NCBI RefSeq assembly: GCF_003014695.1
Contig: NZ_PYAS01000007.1
Location: forward strand, 186,001 to 250,000
Reading direction: 5' to 3'
Origin: Dyadobacter jiangsuensis
GTDB taxonomy: Bacteria; Bacteroidota; Bacteroidia; Cytophagales; Spirosomataceae
Length of the DNA: 64,000 nt
Shown here: in pieces, positions 18,053-25,706 of the stretch
Layout of the letters: each line of letters begins with the position of its first letter
Position numbering within the stretch: the first letter of the stretch is position 1
Translations under genes and position numbers: made by a program
Notes under the pieces: model-generated
What the model saw: only the letters and a program-made list of their open reading frames with translations
What the model was told of the DNA's origin: nothing
Database searches by the model: none

Positions 18053-18183
18053 TACATTTGTAAAATCCTGCAAATGAATGATTGCGGAGCCGTGTGCAGG
18101 ATCCCTGGACTTGAACGTATGAAGTACGTTAATAAACGTTGAGTATAACTTACACCTTCCGGTTCTGCCGAGAAGGTGTTTTG
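18053..18183 (+). ncRNA. Candidate small RNA with own promoter and terminator
   Basis: A perfect -7 element TACATTTG (18053-18060) would start transcription near 18067. Three successive perfect hairpins follow: ATCCTGCA/TGCAGGAT, AACGTA/TACGTT (5-base loop), and ACACCTTC/GAAGGTGT followed by TTTTGTTT, a plus-strand intrinsic terminator. No annotated plus-strand gene lies upstream (the kinase reads away on the minus strand), so the terminator needs a transcript such as this one, about 115 bases long. The -33 element is weak. It also contains a 22-codon ORF listed separately, so it may be a small mRNA instead. Confidence 0.45.
18074..18142 (+). CDS. Possible 22-residue peptide inside the small transcript
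   Basis: ATG to TGA frame encoding a peptide that begins MNDCGAVCRIPG and ends KYVNKR, with two Cys residues and a basic tail. It begins a few bases after the predicted transcription start, and its stop is 9 bases before the terminator stem, so ORF and transcript fit each other closely. There is no Shine-Dalgarno sequence and no known family. It may be a translated small protein or a chance frame in a structured RNA. Confidence 0.3.
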   Translation: MNDCGAVCRIPGLERMKYVNKR

Positions 18184-18287
18184 TTTATCAATGCTTTTAA
18201 TGGGAAATCTGGTTGGCCGCTGGCCTGAATGATGATGAAAAAGAGGAACGTGGTAAATAACGACTTGTGGGTTGTGTGGACCTGGTA

Positions 18288-18494
18288 TTACTTACCCGGT
18301 TTGTCCTGCGTTTGCTTCTTGGATTTCTTCACTTCACCTGGCGTAAACTCCCCGTTAATCCACCTTACAAAATTCTTGGATTGTACCTGATAGACCTGGG
18401 CTGACAGAGGTTTCAAATCCGATTTTTCGATTTCGAGAAGATAATCAGCCAGAAGCCTGTTGATCTCTTCCAAATATTTGCTTTGCGTCTTCAT
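18288..18494 (-). CDS. Small basic protein of unknown function
   Basis: 68 residues: a helical N-terminal half (YLEEINRLLADYLLEIEKSDL) and a basic C-terminal tail (KKSKKQTQDKPGK) with no signal peptide. A VRWINGEFTPGEV segment links the two. It has the composition of a small cytoplasmic or nucleic-acid-associated protein, but no family is recognised. A -7-like TATGTTTG on the same strand lies about 80 bases upstream. It faces the terminator of the small transcript. Confidence 0.6.
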   Translation of the reverse strand: MKTQSKYLEEINRLLADYLLEIEKSDLKPLSAQVYQVQSKNFVRWINGEFTPGEVKKSKKQTQDKPGK

Positions 18495-18842
18495 GAGAGG
18501 ATTTTTGTGTTTTTACAAATAAAGAATTATTCTGATACTCAATCAAGTGCGTGATTTTCGTATCACTGTGCAAACATAACCCTTTCCCATTATTCCGTTT
18601 TCGCTTTTGGGGTGAGAACGCTGAATTCTAGGGTGTAACGAGCCCTCGATGGGGGGAGGAAATCGCCCTATCAAATCCCTTCAGTGGCCACTAAATTTTT
18701 ACTACAAAGCACTACCCAAGGCACGCTACCGGAAACTTATAGCATTTACGATACCGGCTTGTAGCTGAGTTCAAGCACAAAAAAATGACCCTCCGGAGAG
18801 CGGCTCGAATGCCGTCGACGAAGGGTCATGAAGGTATCAGTT
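18495..18842. other. 348-base intergenic region
   Basis: Contains the minus-strand -7-like element TATGTTTG (18571-18578) for the 68-residue protein gene and the terminator of the large metalloprotease gene. No ORF of interest or repeat was seen in the rest. Confidence 0.5.
18774..18829 (-). terminator. Terminator of the metalloprotease gene
   Basis: On the minus strand ATGACCCT and AGGGTCAT form the closing stem of a larger hairpin, followed at once by a run of eight T residues (TTTTTTTTGTGC). It begins 13 bases after the stop codon. Confidence 0.75.
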
Positions 18843-21389
18843 TTACTCTGAAATGTCGCCGGAATGCGTCTGCGAACATCCCATGAAATCCATATGGCCC
18901 ATGATCGGCGCGCCCGGAGGCATGTCCAGCACCGAGCCGGGTTCGAACTTGATCGGGTTCTTGCCAAACTCGTCGATCTGCGCCAATGCGAACAGCATAT
19001 TCGCCTTCTGTTTGGGCGCAGCAGCGGCAAGCTGACCTTTCAGCCAGTCGCTCAGCTCCCCTACTTTCAGCAACGCCTCGCCACGCACATTTTCGGGTGC
19101 TTTGGAATCCGCTGCGAGCATCAGCAGGTATTTCAGTGAAAGGTTATTGACCAGTGTTTGCAATTCGCCCTTATAGCCGTCCAGCGGGGATGATTTCCAG
19201 GTTTTCTCAAAGAGCCTGTCGATCACCGGCATCAGTCCGGGCTGCTTCGCATCGCGTGCATTGTACTCGATCAGGCGTGCTGCGCGCTCGGGATTGAGCA
19301 AGTAGGAAAGCGTAGTACCGGCCGCGGTTTCGGCTGCCGCGATAGGATCGAATGTCGGGCCGGTGTGCCCGGTGAAAGTTTCCAGGCTGGCCGGATAGCC
19401 GCTCGGTCGGGGCGGAATTTTGCTGATCAGCGCCTCCGGCAATGCCAGCGCCTCCGGGGTAATTGTACCCAGCAGCGATTCCAGGGCACGCCATTGTTCC
19501 TTCGGTTCCACCATGCGCGTCGTCACCTGGCCATCGTTTTTCACCGCATGGGTAAAATACAGACCGCCTACCGACTTCGCCACGGCTTCTACCTGGTAAC
19601 GGTGCAGGAGATAAATCGGCACGAGCACTTCCTCGATGGTCGCCATCGGCTCGCCTTTTTGAATAGCCTTTTCAGAGAAATTGTCGAGCACCTTTCTGCG
19701 GACCTTCATGATGTTCGTCATCTGGTCGATCGGGTTCGCACCATCGTCCCACTGGTGCGACGTAGGATGTGCATTGCCGCCAATGTCTGGAATGTACAAG
19801 AAGCCCTGTTTCAGCGTCTCCTGCATGATTTTTTCAAGCCCGGCTTCTTCGTCGGCCCCTTTCGGAAACTCGGTGTAACCCCACATCACGGCGCGCTTGT
19901 CCCAGGCGCCAATGCCTTTCGCATACGAGTCCGAGATATCGACCGTACCATCCGCTTTCAGGGAAAATCTCGGAAACGGATAATCCATGACGGAGCCGCG
20001 GTCTTTCGGGCTGGCGGCAAAATTGTGGTTGAAACCGAGCGTATGCCCTATTTCGTGCGCGGAAAGCTGCCTCACGCGCGCCAGAGCAAGTTCCTGCATG
20101 GCGTTGGTGGTTTTCTTGCCATCCTCGTAAGGTTGCAAAAGTCCCTCGGCGATGAGGTAATCCTGACGGTGACGATCCGAGCCGAGTGTCACCACGCCTT
20201 TGATGATTTCACCTGTCCGGGGGTCGATATACGAAGCGCCGGACGAGAACCCGCGCGGCGAACCGGTGCGGTTGATCCAGTTCACCACATTATACCGGAT
20301 GTCCATCGGGTCGGCGCCCACCGGCAATTCTTTCACCTGAAATGCATTTTTGAAACCCGCCGCTTCGAATGCCTCGTTCCAATATGCCCCGCCTTCTATC
20401 AATGCAGTTTTCACCGGCTCCGGTGCGCCGCGGTCAATGTAATACACAATGGGTTCTACCGCTTCGCTCGGCGCATTACCGGGGGTTTTCTTTTCCAAGC
20501 GGTGCCTGCGAATGAACCGTTTCACGATAGGCTCGGTCATCGGCGCCGAAAAATCCATGTAGCTGAACATCCCGAATGCGGAGCGCGGATCGAAACGCCG
20601 GGGTTTGTAATTGCCATCGGGCAGCTCCACGAAAGACTGGTGCATATTGATCGTCACGGCGGTCGGGTCCGGCGCAAGGCTGCTGCCCCCTCCGCCAAAA
20701 CGGTTCACATTCGGCGAGCCGCCCGTAAAAGTGACCATCGCTTCGAACTCGGTGTTTTTAGGAAAGTTCTTGGTGTTTTCGAGGTACACTACCGACCGGG
20801 ATTCGTCGAGCCGGTAAGTACCGCCTCCGCCGCTTGGCTGCGCTACGCTCACGGGCCCGCTCACACGCCGCACACCCAGGCGCGCAGCGATGTTCTGGCT
20901 ATCGCGGATAATGAACGGCGTAAGGTCCACCAGTACCTTTTCTCCTTCCACGGCTACCGGCGCAAAACCCCAGATCACCGATTTGGCAAATGCGTTCTCC
21001 ACGGCTTTTTGCTCGTCGGCATTCTGCGTAATGGCCCGGTAGTTAGTTACCGGCTCCACCAGCAATACCTTCGGCCCGACTTTAACGAATTTAGCCAGTG
21101 CCGACGACGCCTGCCCGCGCTCGGGGCCGCCATTCCCTACCCCCTCCGAAAGCGAGGCGAAATAGAGGAACTCCTTGTCGAGCTTGTCCACTTCGAGCAG
21201 CACTTTCCCGGTTTTTTCATCATAATAAAAATTAAAAAAGCCTTCATACTTCTTCATGCCCTGGGTGGCAGATGCGATGCTCGTGGCGGGGGCGGCCGTT
21301 CGCTGACCGGGTGATCCGCCTTGATTTTGTGCAAAACCGAGGGTACCGGCTGCCATTAATACAGCCAATGCATAGAATCTCAACTTCAT
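18843..21389 (-). CDS. Secreted zinc-dependent metalloprotease (DUF5117/DUF4953 type)
   Basis: 848 residues with a signal peptide (YALAVLMAAGTLGFAQ). The N-terminal part matches the DUF5117 region (KYEGFFNFYYDEKTGKVLLE, NVNRFGGGG) and the C-terminal part the DUF4953 metallopeptidase, with zinc site HEIGHTLGFNHN (HExxHxxGxxH) and a downstream MDYPFPRF Met-turn-like segment. No T9SS domain or lipobox, so periplasmic or secreted. Substrate unknown. It is the last gene of a co-directional block starting with the ABC transporter genes, 32 bases from the previous one, and is followed by a clear terminator. Confidence 0.9.
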   Translation of the reverse strand: MKLRFYALAVLMAAGTLGFAQNQGGSPGQRTAAPATSIASATQGMKKYEGFFNFYYDEKTGKVLLEVDKLDKEFLYFASLSEGVGNGGPERGQASSALAKFVKVGPKVLLVEPVTNYRAITQNADEQKAVENAFAKSVIWGFAPVAVEGEKVLVDLTPFIIRDSQNIAARLGVRRVSGPVSVAQPSGGGGTYRLDESRSVVYLENTKNFPKNTEFEAMVTFTGGSPNVNRFGGGGSSLAPDPTAVTINMHQSFVELPDGNYKPRRFDPRSAFGMFSYMDFSAPMTEPIVKRFIRRHRLEKKTPGNAPSEAVEPIVYYIDRGAPEPVKTALIEGGAYWNEAFEAAGFKNAFQVKELPVGADPMDIRYNVVNWINRTGSPRGFSSGASYIDPRTGEIIKGVVTLGSDRHRQDYLIAEGLLQPYEDGKKTTNAMQELALARVRQLSAHEIGHTLGFNHNFAASPKDRGSVMDYPFPRFSLKADGTVDISDSYAKGIGAWDKRAVMWGYTEFPKGADEEAGLEKIMQETLKQGFLYIPDIGGNAHPTSHQWDDGANPIDQMTNIMKVRRKVLDNFSEKAIQKGEPMATIEEVLVPIYLLHRYQVEAVAKSVGGLYFTHAVKNDGQVTTRMVEPKEQWRALESLLGTITPEALALPEALISKIPPRPSGYPASLETFTGHTGPTFDPIAAAETAAGTTLSYLLNPERAARLIEYNARDAKQPGLMPVIDRLFEKTWKSSPLDGYKGELQTLVNNLSLKYLLMLAADSKAPENVRGEALLKVGELSDWLKGQLAAAAPKQKANMLFALAQIDEFGKNPIKFEPGSVLDMPPGAPIMGHMDFMGCSQTHSGDISE

Positions 21390-21421
21390 AGGAATCGGGT
21401 TATGGATGAATGATTTAAATA

Positions 21422-21868
21422 CTATTTCACCTGCTCCGCTTGAAGCAGGAACACTTCCGACCGGTAGTCGCCCGTCTTGTTCAGCATCAGTTTACCCCTG
21501 ATCTTCACCGGCTTGTCGGTATAGCCGAGTCCTTTCACCATTTTGACCTCTACCATCGACGGAATATCCCCCTGCCCGCAATAAGGGCATTGGTCCATAG
21601 GCACCACGGCGAGCATAAACTCATTGTGGTTCAGGTCGGCATTGATCGGGATCATATAGCCGGGCAGTTCGACGGCCTTGTTCTGCAATGCTTCCAGCCG
21701 GGCCGGAAACGCAGGGACCATCTTAAAGTCGGCGTTCTTCTTGTAGGTACGTTGTGCGATGAGCTTCCACGTGTCGTTCATCAGCGGGATATGCGCCGGC
21801 GGCTGGGCCACACCGGCGTATCCCGACAGCAATAAAATCAACAACAGCCATTTTTTTGTAAAAATCAT
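21422..21868 (-). CDS. DUF3299-like periplasmic thiol protein
   Basis: 148 residues with a signal peptide (WLLLILLLSGYAGVAQ). The core NKAVELPGYMIPI ... EFMLAVVPMDQCPYCGQGD resembles the DUF3299 pattern (LxGKxVxIPGYVVPL...FLLVP) seen in proteobacterial operons with LolCDE/MacB-like transporters, but here the central motif is CPYC, a thioredoxin/glutaredoxin-like pair that could bind a metal or exchange disulphides. Only one base separates it from the permease gene, so the two should be made together. Family assignment is by pattern only. Confidence 0.65.
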   Translation of the reverse strand: MIFTKKWLLLILLLSGYAGVAQPPAHIPLMNDTWKLIAQRTYKKNADFKMVPAFPARLEALQNKAVELPGYMIPINADLNHNEFMLAVVPMDQCPYCGQGDIPSMVEVKMVKGLGYTDKPVKIRGKLMLNKTGDYRSEVFLLQAEQVK

Positions 21869-21869
21869 T

Positions 21870-23033
21870 TCAAATTTTCGACATGGTTTCAGAAATATCG
21901 GTCCGGTAGGCTTGTATGGCCGGCAACAATGCCGCCACTAGCCCGATGAGCAGGCCCGCGGCCAGCAGCCAGGCTTCTTCCGGTAAAAAATAGAGTCCGT
22001 CCATCCGTGCCTGCGGCGAGCCTTGCCAATGGCCTATCGCATGCAATGCAACGTGCCCCAACAATATCCCGGCAAGAGAGCCCAAAGTGGTCAGCAACGT
22101 CCCTTCGAGCATGATCATAGCAAAAATCGCCTCTCGTGACGCCCCCATTACCCGCATGACCGCGAGGTCATACACACGCTCGCGCAGGGAGTTGTAAAGG
22201 CTCACAAAAACGCTTACGCCCGCCAGCAGCATTAGTGCGACCGCGAACCAGCGTACCGCGTCCACACCAACGCCGATCAAGGCAAACAGCCTCGCACTTT
22301 CCTTTGCCGGGGAGGCCGCCTGCATGGCCGTCGAGCGGTTGATCATCGCCGGCAACGCCACCATCGCCATTCTCGACCGGTATTGCAGGAGCATGGACGT
22401 AATCTCGCGCGCCCCGTCCGTCCCGTGCATTTCCCAGACGCTTTCGAGACTGGTAAGCACCAGATTGTCCGCAATATTCCCCTTCTTTTTCAATACCCCT
22501 GTGATCACATAAGGATGGTCGTCGTGCAGATCCTCGTCCGACGTCAGCCCGTGCGACCCGTAAATGCGGTCGCCGGCTTTCAGTCCTTGAGCCCGGGCTA
22601 CTTCGGCCCCGATGACGATTTCAAACGGTTTTACCCAGAAATGCCCTGCTTCCAGTTCCAGGCCATACAGGCTCACATAACCTGTATCGGTCCCCACAAT
22701 GCGAAACCCGGCGTAGTTGTCGCCCAATGCCAGCGGTACTGCCTTTTTCACCATCGGATGAGCGGAGAGCGAATGCGCGTCTTCTTCGCTGATATTGCCG
22801 GTGGGGAAATCGATCAAGTAAATGCTGCTTAATATCAACTGTAACGGACTACCCTTCGCCCCTACCACGAGATCCACACCCCGCGCATTGTCGCGCAGCC
22901 GCTCGCCCACCTGGTTCATGCCCAGTAAAAGCATCGCCAGCATGCCCGTACCAAATGCGATCAGCAGCAGGTTCAATACGAGCGTCAGCCGATTGGCTTT
23001 AAGATTTTTCCAACTGATCTGAAATGCGTTCAT
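21870..23033 (-). CDS. FtsX-like ABC transporter permease
   Basis: 387 residues: one N-terminal membrane helix (LVLNLLLIAFGTGMLAMLLL), a large periplasmic domain (GNISEEDAHSLSAHPMVKKAVPL..., GDRIYGSHGL), then three C-terminal helices (WFAVALMLLAGVSVFVSLYN, LLTTLGSLAGILLGHVAL, AAGLLIGLVAALLPAIQAYR), the MacB/LolC/FtsX topology. The DLAVMRVMGASREAIFAMIMLEG segment is the coupling-helix signature. The ATG before NAFQISWKNLKANRL is preferred to a TTG four codons upstream. Its start lies inside the ATPase gene (35-base overlap), so translation is probably coupled. Confidence 0.92.
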   Translation of the reverse strand: MNAFQISWKNLKANRLTLVLNLLLIAFGTGMLAMLLLGMNQVGERLRDNARGVDLVVGAKGSPLQLILSSIYLIDFPTGNISEEDAHSLSAHPMVKKAVPLALGDNYAGFRIVGTDTGYVSLYGLELEAGHFWVKPFEIVIGAEVARAQGLKAGDRIYGSHGLTSDEDLHDDHPYVITGVLKKKGNIADNLVLTSLESVWEMHGTDGAREITSMLLQYRSRMAMVALPAMINRSTAMQAASPAKESARLFALIGVGVDAVRWFAVALMLLAGVSVFVSLYNSLRERVYDLAVMRVMGASREAIFAMIMLEGTLLTTLGSLAGILLGHVALHAIGHWQGSPQARMDGLYFLPEEAWLLAAGLLIGLVAALLPAIQAYRTDISETMSKI

Positions 23034-23667
23034 GGTGGAGTTCAAACATAAAATCCCTGAAAAAAGCCTCCTTAACCCGGTCGTCGTGCGTGGAAATAAT
23101 GAGTGTGGAACCTTGCGAAGCGGCCAGGTCCGACAGCAGGCGAATCACAGCATCGGCATTGCGATTGTCCAGACTGCTCGTAGGTTCATCCGCGAGCAGC
23201 AATGCCGGCCGGTTCACGAGCGCCCGCGCGATGCCCACGCGTTGCGCCTGCCCCTGGCTGAGCTCCTGCGGGTAGGCTCGCCGCTTGTGGTCCATATCCA
23301 ACGCATTCAGCACCTCCCTGATTCTCACAACGTCCTTCCCGATTCCCGCGAAACTTTGCGCGAGAAGCAAATTCTCCTCCACTGTCATGCTGCGGATCAA
23401 ATGCGGCTGCTGGAAAACGATCCCGATATGCCGCCCTCGAAAGCGATCGAGCGTCCGCGAGGGCAGTGCGTACAAATCGGTTCCATTCACCGTCACGCGT
23501 CCCGATGCGGGCCGCAACAATCCGCCGAGCAGATGCAGCAAAGTCGTTTTTCCGCTACCAGATTCGCCCAGCAATAGCCATTGCTCGCCGCGAGCGACTT
23601 TCCAGTCGGGGAAGCGGAGCGTGGTACCGTTCGCGAAGGTTTTGGTCAAAAGGGATGTTTGCAGCAT
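22999..23667 (-). CDS. ABC transporter ATP-binding protein (LolD/MacB type)
   Basis: 222 residues with Walker A (GESGSGKT), Q loop (FQQP), signature (LSQGQAQR), Walker B (ALLLADEP), D loop (SSLD) and switch His (ISTHD). First gene of an operon with its FtsX-like permease and the CPYC protein; together they resemble mechanotransmission-type exporters (MacB, LolCDE) acting on envelope substrates rather than importers. Starting 10 bases before its ATG is a six-unit array of degenerate 10-bp repeats, which must lie in its leader or promoter. Confidence 0.94.
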   Translation of the reverse strand: MLQTSLLTKTFANGTTLRFPDWKVARGEQWLLLGESGSGKTTLLHLLGGLLRPASGRVTVNGTDLYALPSRTLDRFRGRHIGIVFQQPHLIRSMTVEENLLLAQSFAGIGKDVVRIREVLNALDMDHKRRAYPQELSQGQAQRVGIARALVNRPALLLADEPTSSLDNRNADAVIRLLSDLAASQGSTLIISTHDDRVKEAFFRDFMFELHHERISDQLEKS

Positions 23668-23676
23668 TGGGCAGTT

Positions 23677-23736
23677 TAGTCAGGTGTTGTCATTAGTAGT
23701 CAGGAATGGTCAGATGTGGTCTAGTATGGTCAGGCC
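23677..23736. repeat. Degenerate 10-bp tandem repeat, six units
   Basis: Six contiguous decamers: TAGTCAGGTG, TTGTCATTAG, TAGTCAGGAA, TGGTCAGATG, TGGTCTAGTA, TGGTCAGGCC. GTC is constant at positions 3-5. Same family as the arrays at 33681 and 34591. It sits directly upstream of the ABC ATPase start codon. Confidence 0.8.
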
Positions 23737-23802
23737 CTATCCGGCTTGGCTGTTAGGCGCTAGTCAACAGGAAATGTATTTTAAATGATCAATCAAAACA
23801 CA

Positions 23803-23975
23803 AGCCGCGGCTCCGGAGGAGCACTCTGTTTATAGAAACTGCATTGCAAATCAATCGCCAGGCTCCGTAGGTGCCTCCTTGGCACAGGCGGTGCGTCATC
23901 AGGCGACTCCTGACGGAGTCTGGCGCTTTGGCATTAAATCTCTTGCTACAAACAGGAAGCCACTCCGTGGCTGGC
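23803..23975. repeat. Cluster of four CCGTxGG-core palindromes
   Basis: Four short palindromes follow each other: GCTCCGGAGGAGC, GGCTCCGTAGGTGCC, GACTCCTGACGGAGTC and AGCCACTCCGTGGCT, interspersed with TCTGTTTATAG and CTACAAACAGG, which are partial inverse copies of each other. The group resembles REP-type repeats seen in Bacteroidota intergenic DNA. It occupies most of the 353-base spacer between the second amidohydrolase stop and the ABC operon, where it could stop transcription or stabilise the 3' end. Confidence 0.7.
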
Positions 23976-24020
23976 TTTGGCCTATCGACTAACGTCGATC
24001 GCTTCCGGCAATACCGAAAC

Positions 24021-25682
24021 CTATTTCCCCGTCCCACCCGCTTCCCGCACCGTCGGATATTTGATCCCGAGCTGTTCGAGGTAGGTGGCGTATTTCGTCG
24101 GATCGTAATAGTACTTCTTCATTTCCGGACGAAATTCGGACATGATCTTTTCGTTGAGATGGATCGCCGGCTTGTCGGTGTCGGAAATGAGGGCTTTGTA
24201 TTTCACGTCTTTGGTCTGGACATTATTGAAATAATCCCAGGCATAGCGCAGCACTTCGGGCTTCACGAGCAGGTCCAGCAAGGTCATTGCCTCCACTTTG
24301 GCCCCTGCGGTAACGCCCTTGTGAGCGATGGGCGTGGCCATGGCGATTGCATTGGCCCAATGGTGGCCCGGCAGACCCGGAATGTTGGCCGGGTAGCGCA
24401 ATACGACCGTCGGCAGGTTCCAGGAAATGTCGGCAATATCGTCCGAGCCACCGCCACCCGTGTTGGGTGTAGCCGATGGTTTGGAGAGCTGGCTCAATGT
24501 AGTAGCCAGGCCATTGGTTTCCAGCGCGCCGCCTTCCGGGTTTTGCATTTCCTTTTGGGCCGCTTTGGCGAGGATCTGGTCGTCTTCCGACCATTTCGGC
24601 AAGCCTACCCGCTTGATATTCTCATACATTGTTTCGGCTATGGCCTGATTAAAATGCCCCGGCCAGGCACTCCCGAGCACTTCATAGGTCATTTTGGTCT
24701 CGGTCATCTGCGCAGCGCCTTCGGCAATGCGGATACCGTCTTTGAACATCTGCGTAATCTTCGGGTAGGTCCGCTCCCGGAAATAGTACCACACCGACGC
24801 CTTGGAAGGCACCACATTCGGCTGGTCGCCGCCGTCTTTGATCACGTAATGCGACCGTTGCGTGGTTTCCATATGCTCGCGGTGAAAGTTCCAACCGATA
24901 TTCATCAGCTCCACCGCGTCGAGCGCGCTCTTCCCGCGCCAGGGTGCCGCACCCGCATGGGAGGCTTGTCCTTCGAAGTTAAACTGCACCGACACCATCC
25001 CGTTGTTCCCGCCGTCGCCATACGAAACCGAGAGGTTATTGGCCACGTGGGTGAAAATGCAGGCATCCACACCTTTGAAAAAGCCATCACGAACATAATA
25101 TGCCTTGGTACCGAGCTGCTCTTCGGCCACACCCGGCCAGAGCATGATGGTACCCGGTATTTTCTCGCGCTCCATGATCTTCTTCAATGCCAGCACCGCG
25201 GTAATATTGAGCGGCTGCCCTGAATTGTGCCCTTCGCCGTGGCCCGGCGCGCCTTCAATAATCGGGTCGTGGTAAGCGACACCGGGCTTCTGAGAAGCCT
25301 TTGGAATACAATCAATATCACTGCCGACGGCGATCACCGGCTTGCCCGATCCCCATTTGGCCGTCCAGGCCGTAGGAATGCCCGCAATACCCTGCTCGAT
25401 GGTGAAGCCGTTTTTCTTCAGAATATCCGTCAGGTATTTCGAAGTTTCGAACTCCTGGAAACCCAGCTCACCAAAGCTGAACACCATATCGATCATCTCC
25501 TGGGTGAACTTCGCCTGGCTGTCGATCTCCCTGGCCATCTCCGTTTTCAGCGCGTCTATTTTGGCGGGGTGCATTTTTACCTGCGCCCTCGTTTCCGCCG
25601 GTAAAGCCAGCATCGCACATGCCGCACAGCCCAATCCCCAATGCCGCATTCTCCGGAACAAACCATTTGTTTTTAAAAGCAT
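24021..25682 (-). CDS. Periplasmic M20 amidohydrolase (AbgB-like), copy 2
   Basis: 553 residues. Signal peptide (CAACAMLALPAETRAQ) followed by an M20-family amidohydrolase of the type that cleaves aminobenzoyl-glutamate or N-acyl amino acids. Metal-ligand regions are visible: GSDIDCIP, GHGEGHNSG, PGVAEEQLG with the catalytic Glu, QASHAGAAPWRGKSALDAVEL in the dimerisation domain and GLPGHHWANAIAMATPIAHKG near the end. It is a tandem paralogue of the next upstream gene (24 bases away), the two differing mainly in the signal peptide and the region following AKAAQKEMQ. It is the last gene of the SusC/SusD locus; the preference difference between copies is unknown. Confidence 0.92.
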   Translation of the reverse strand: MLLKTNGLFRRMRHWGLGCAACAMLALPAETRAQVKMHPAKIDALKTEMAREIDSQAKFTQEMIDMVFSFGELGFQEFETSKYLTDILKKNGFTIEQGIAGIPTAWTAKWGSGKPVIAVGSDIDCIPKASQKPGVAYHDPIIEGAPGHGEGHNSGQPLNITAVLALKKIMEREKIPGTIMLWPGVAEEQLGTKAYYVRDGFFKGVDACIFTHVANNLSVSYGDGGNNGMVSVQFNFEGQASHAGAAPWRGKSALDAVELMNIGWNFHREHMETTQRSHYVIKDGGDQPNVVPSKASVWYYFRERTYPKITQMFKDGIRIAEGAAQMTETKMTYEVLGSAWPGHFNQAIAETMYENIKRVGLPKWSEDDQILAKAAQKEMQNPEGGALETNGLATTLSQLSKPSATPNTGGGGSDDIADISWNLPTVVLRYPANIPGLPGHHWANAIAMATPIAHKGVTAGAKVEAMTLLDLLVKPEVLRYAWDYFNNVQTKDVKYKALISDTDKPAIHLNEKIMSEFRPEMKKYYYDPTKYATYLEQLGIKYPTVREAGGTGK

Positions 25683-25706
25683 ATCTGGAAGCGTTTGAGT
25701 ATTAAC

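Noticed and set aside
19365..21314. Long open frame antisense to the large metalloprotease gene
   Set aside because: The opposite strand has a complete family match and signal peptide; this frame has low-complexity Arg/His-rich composition only.
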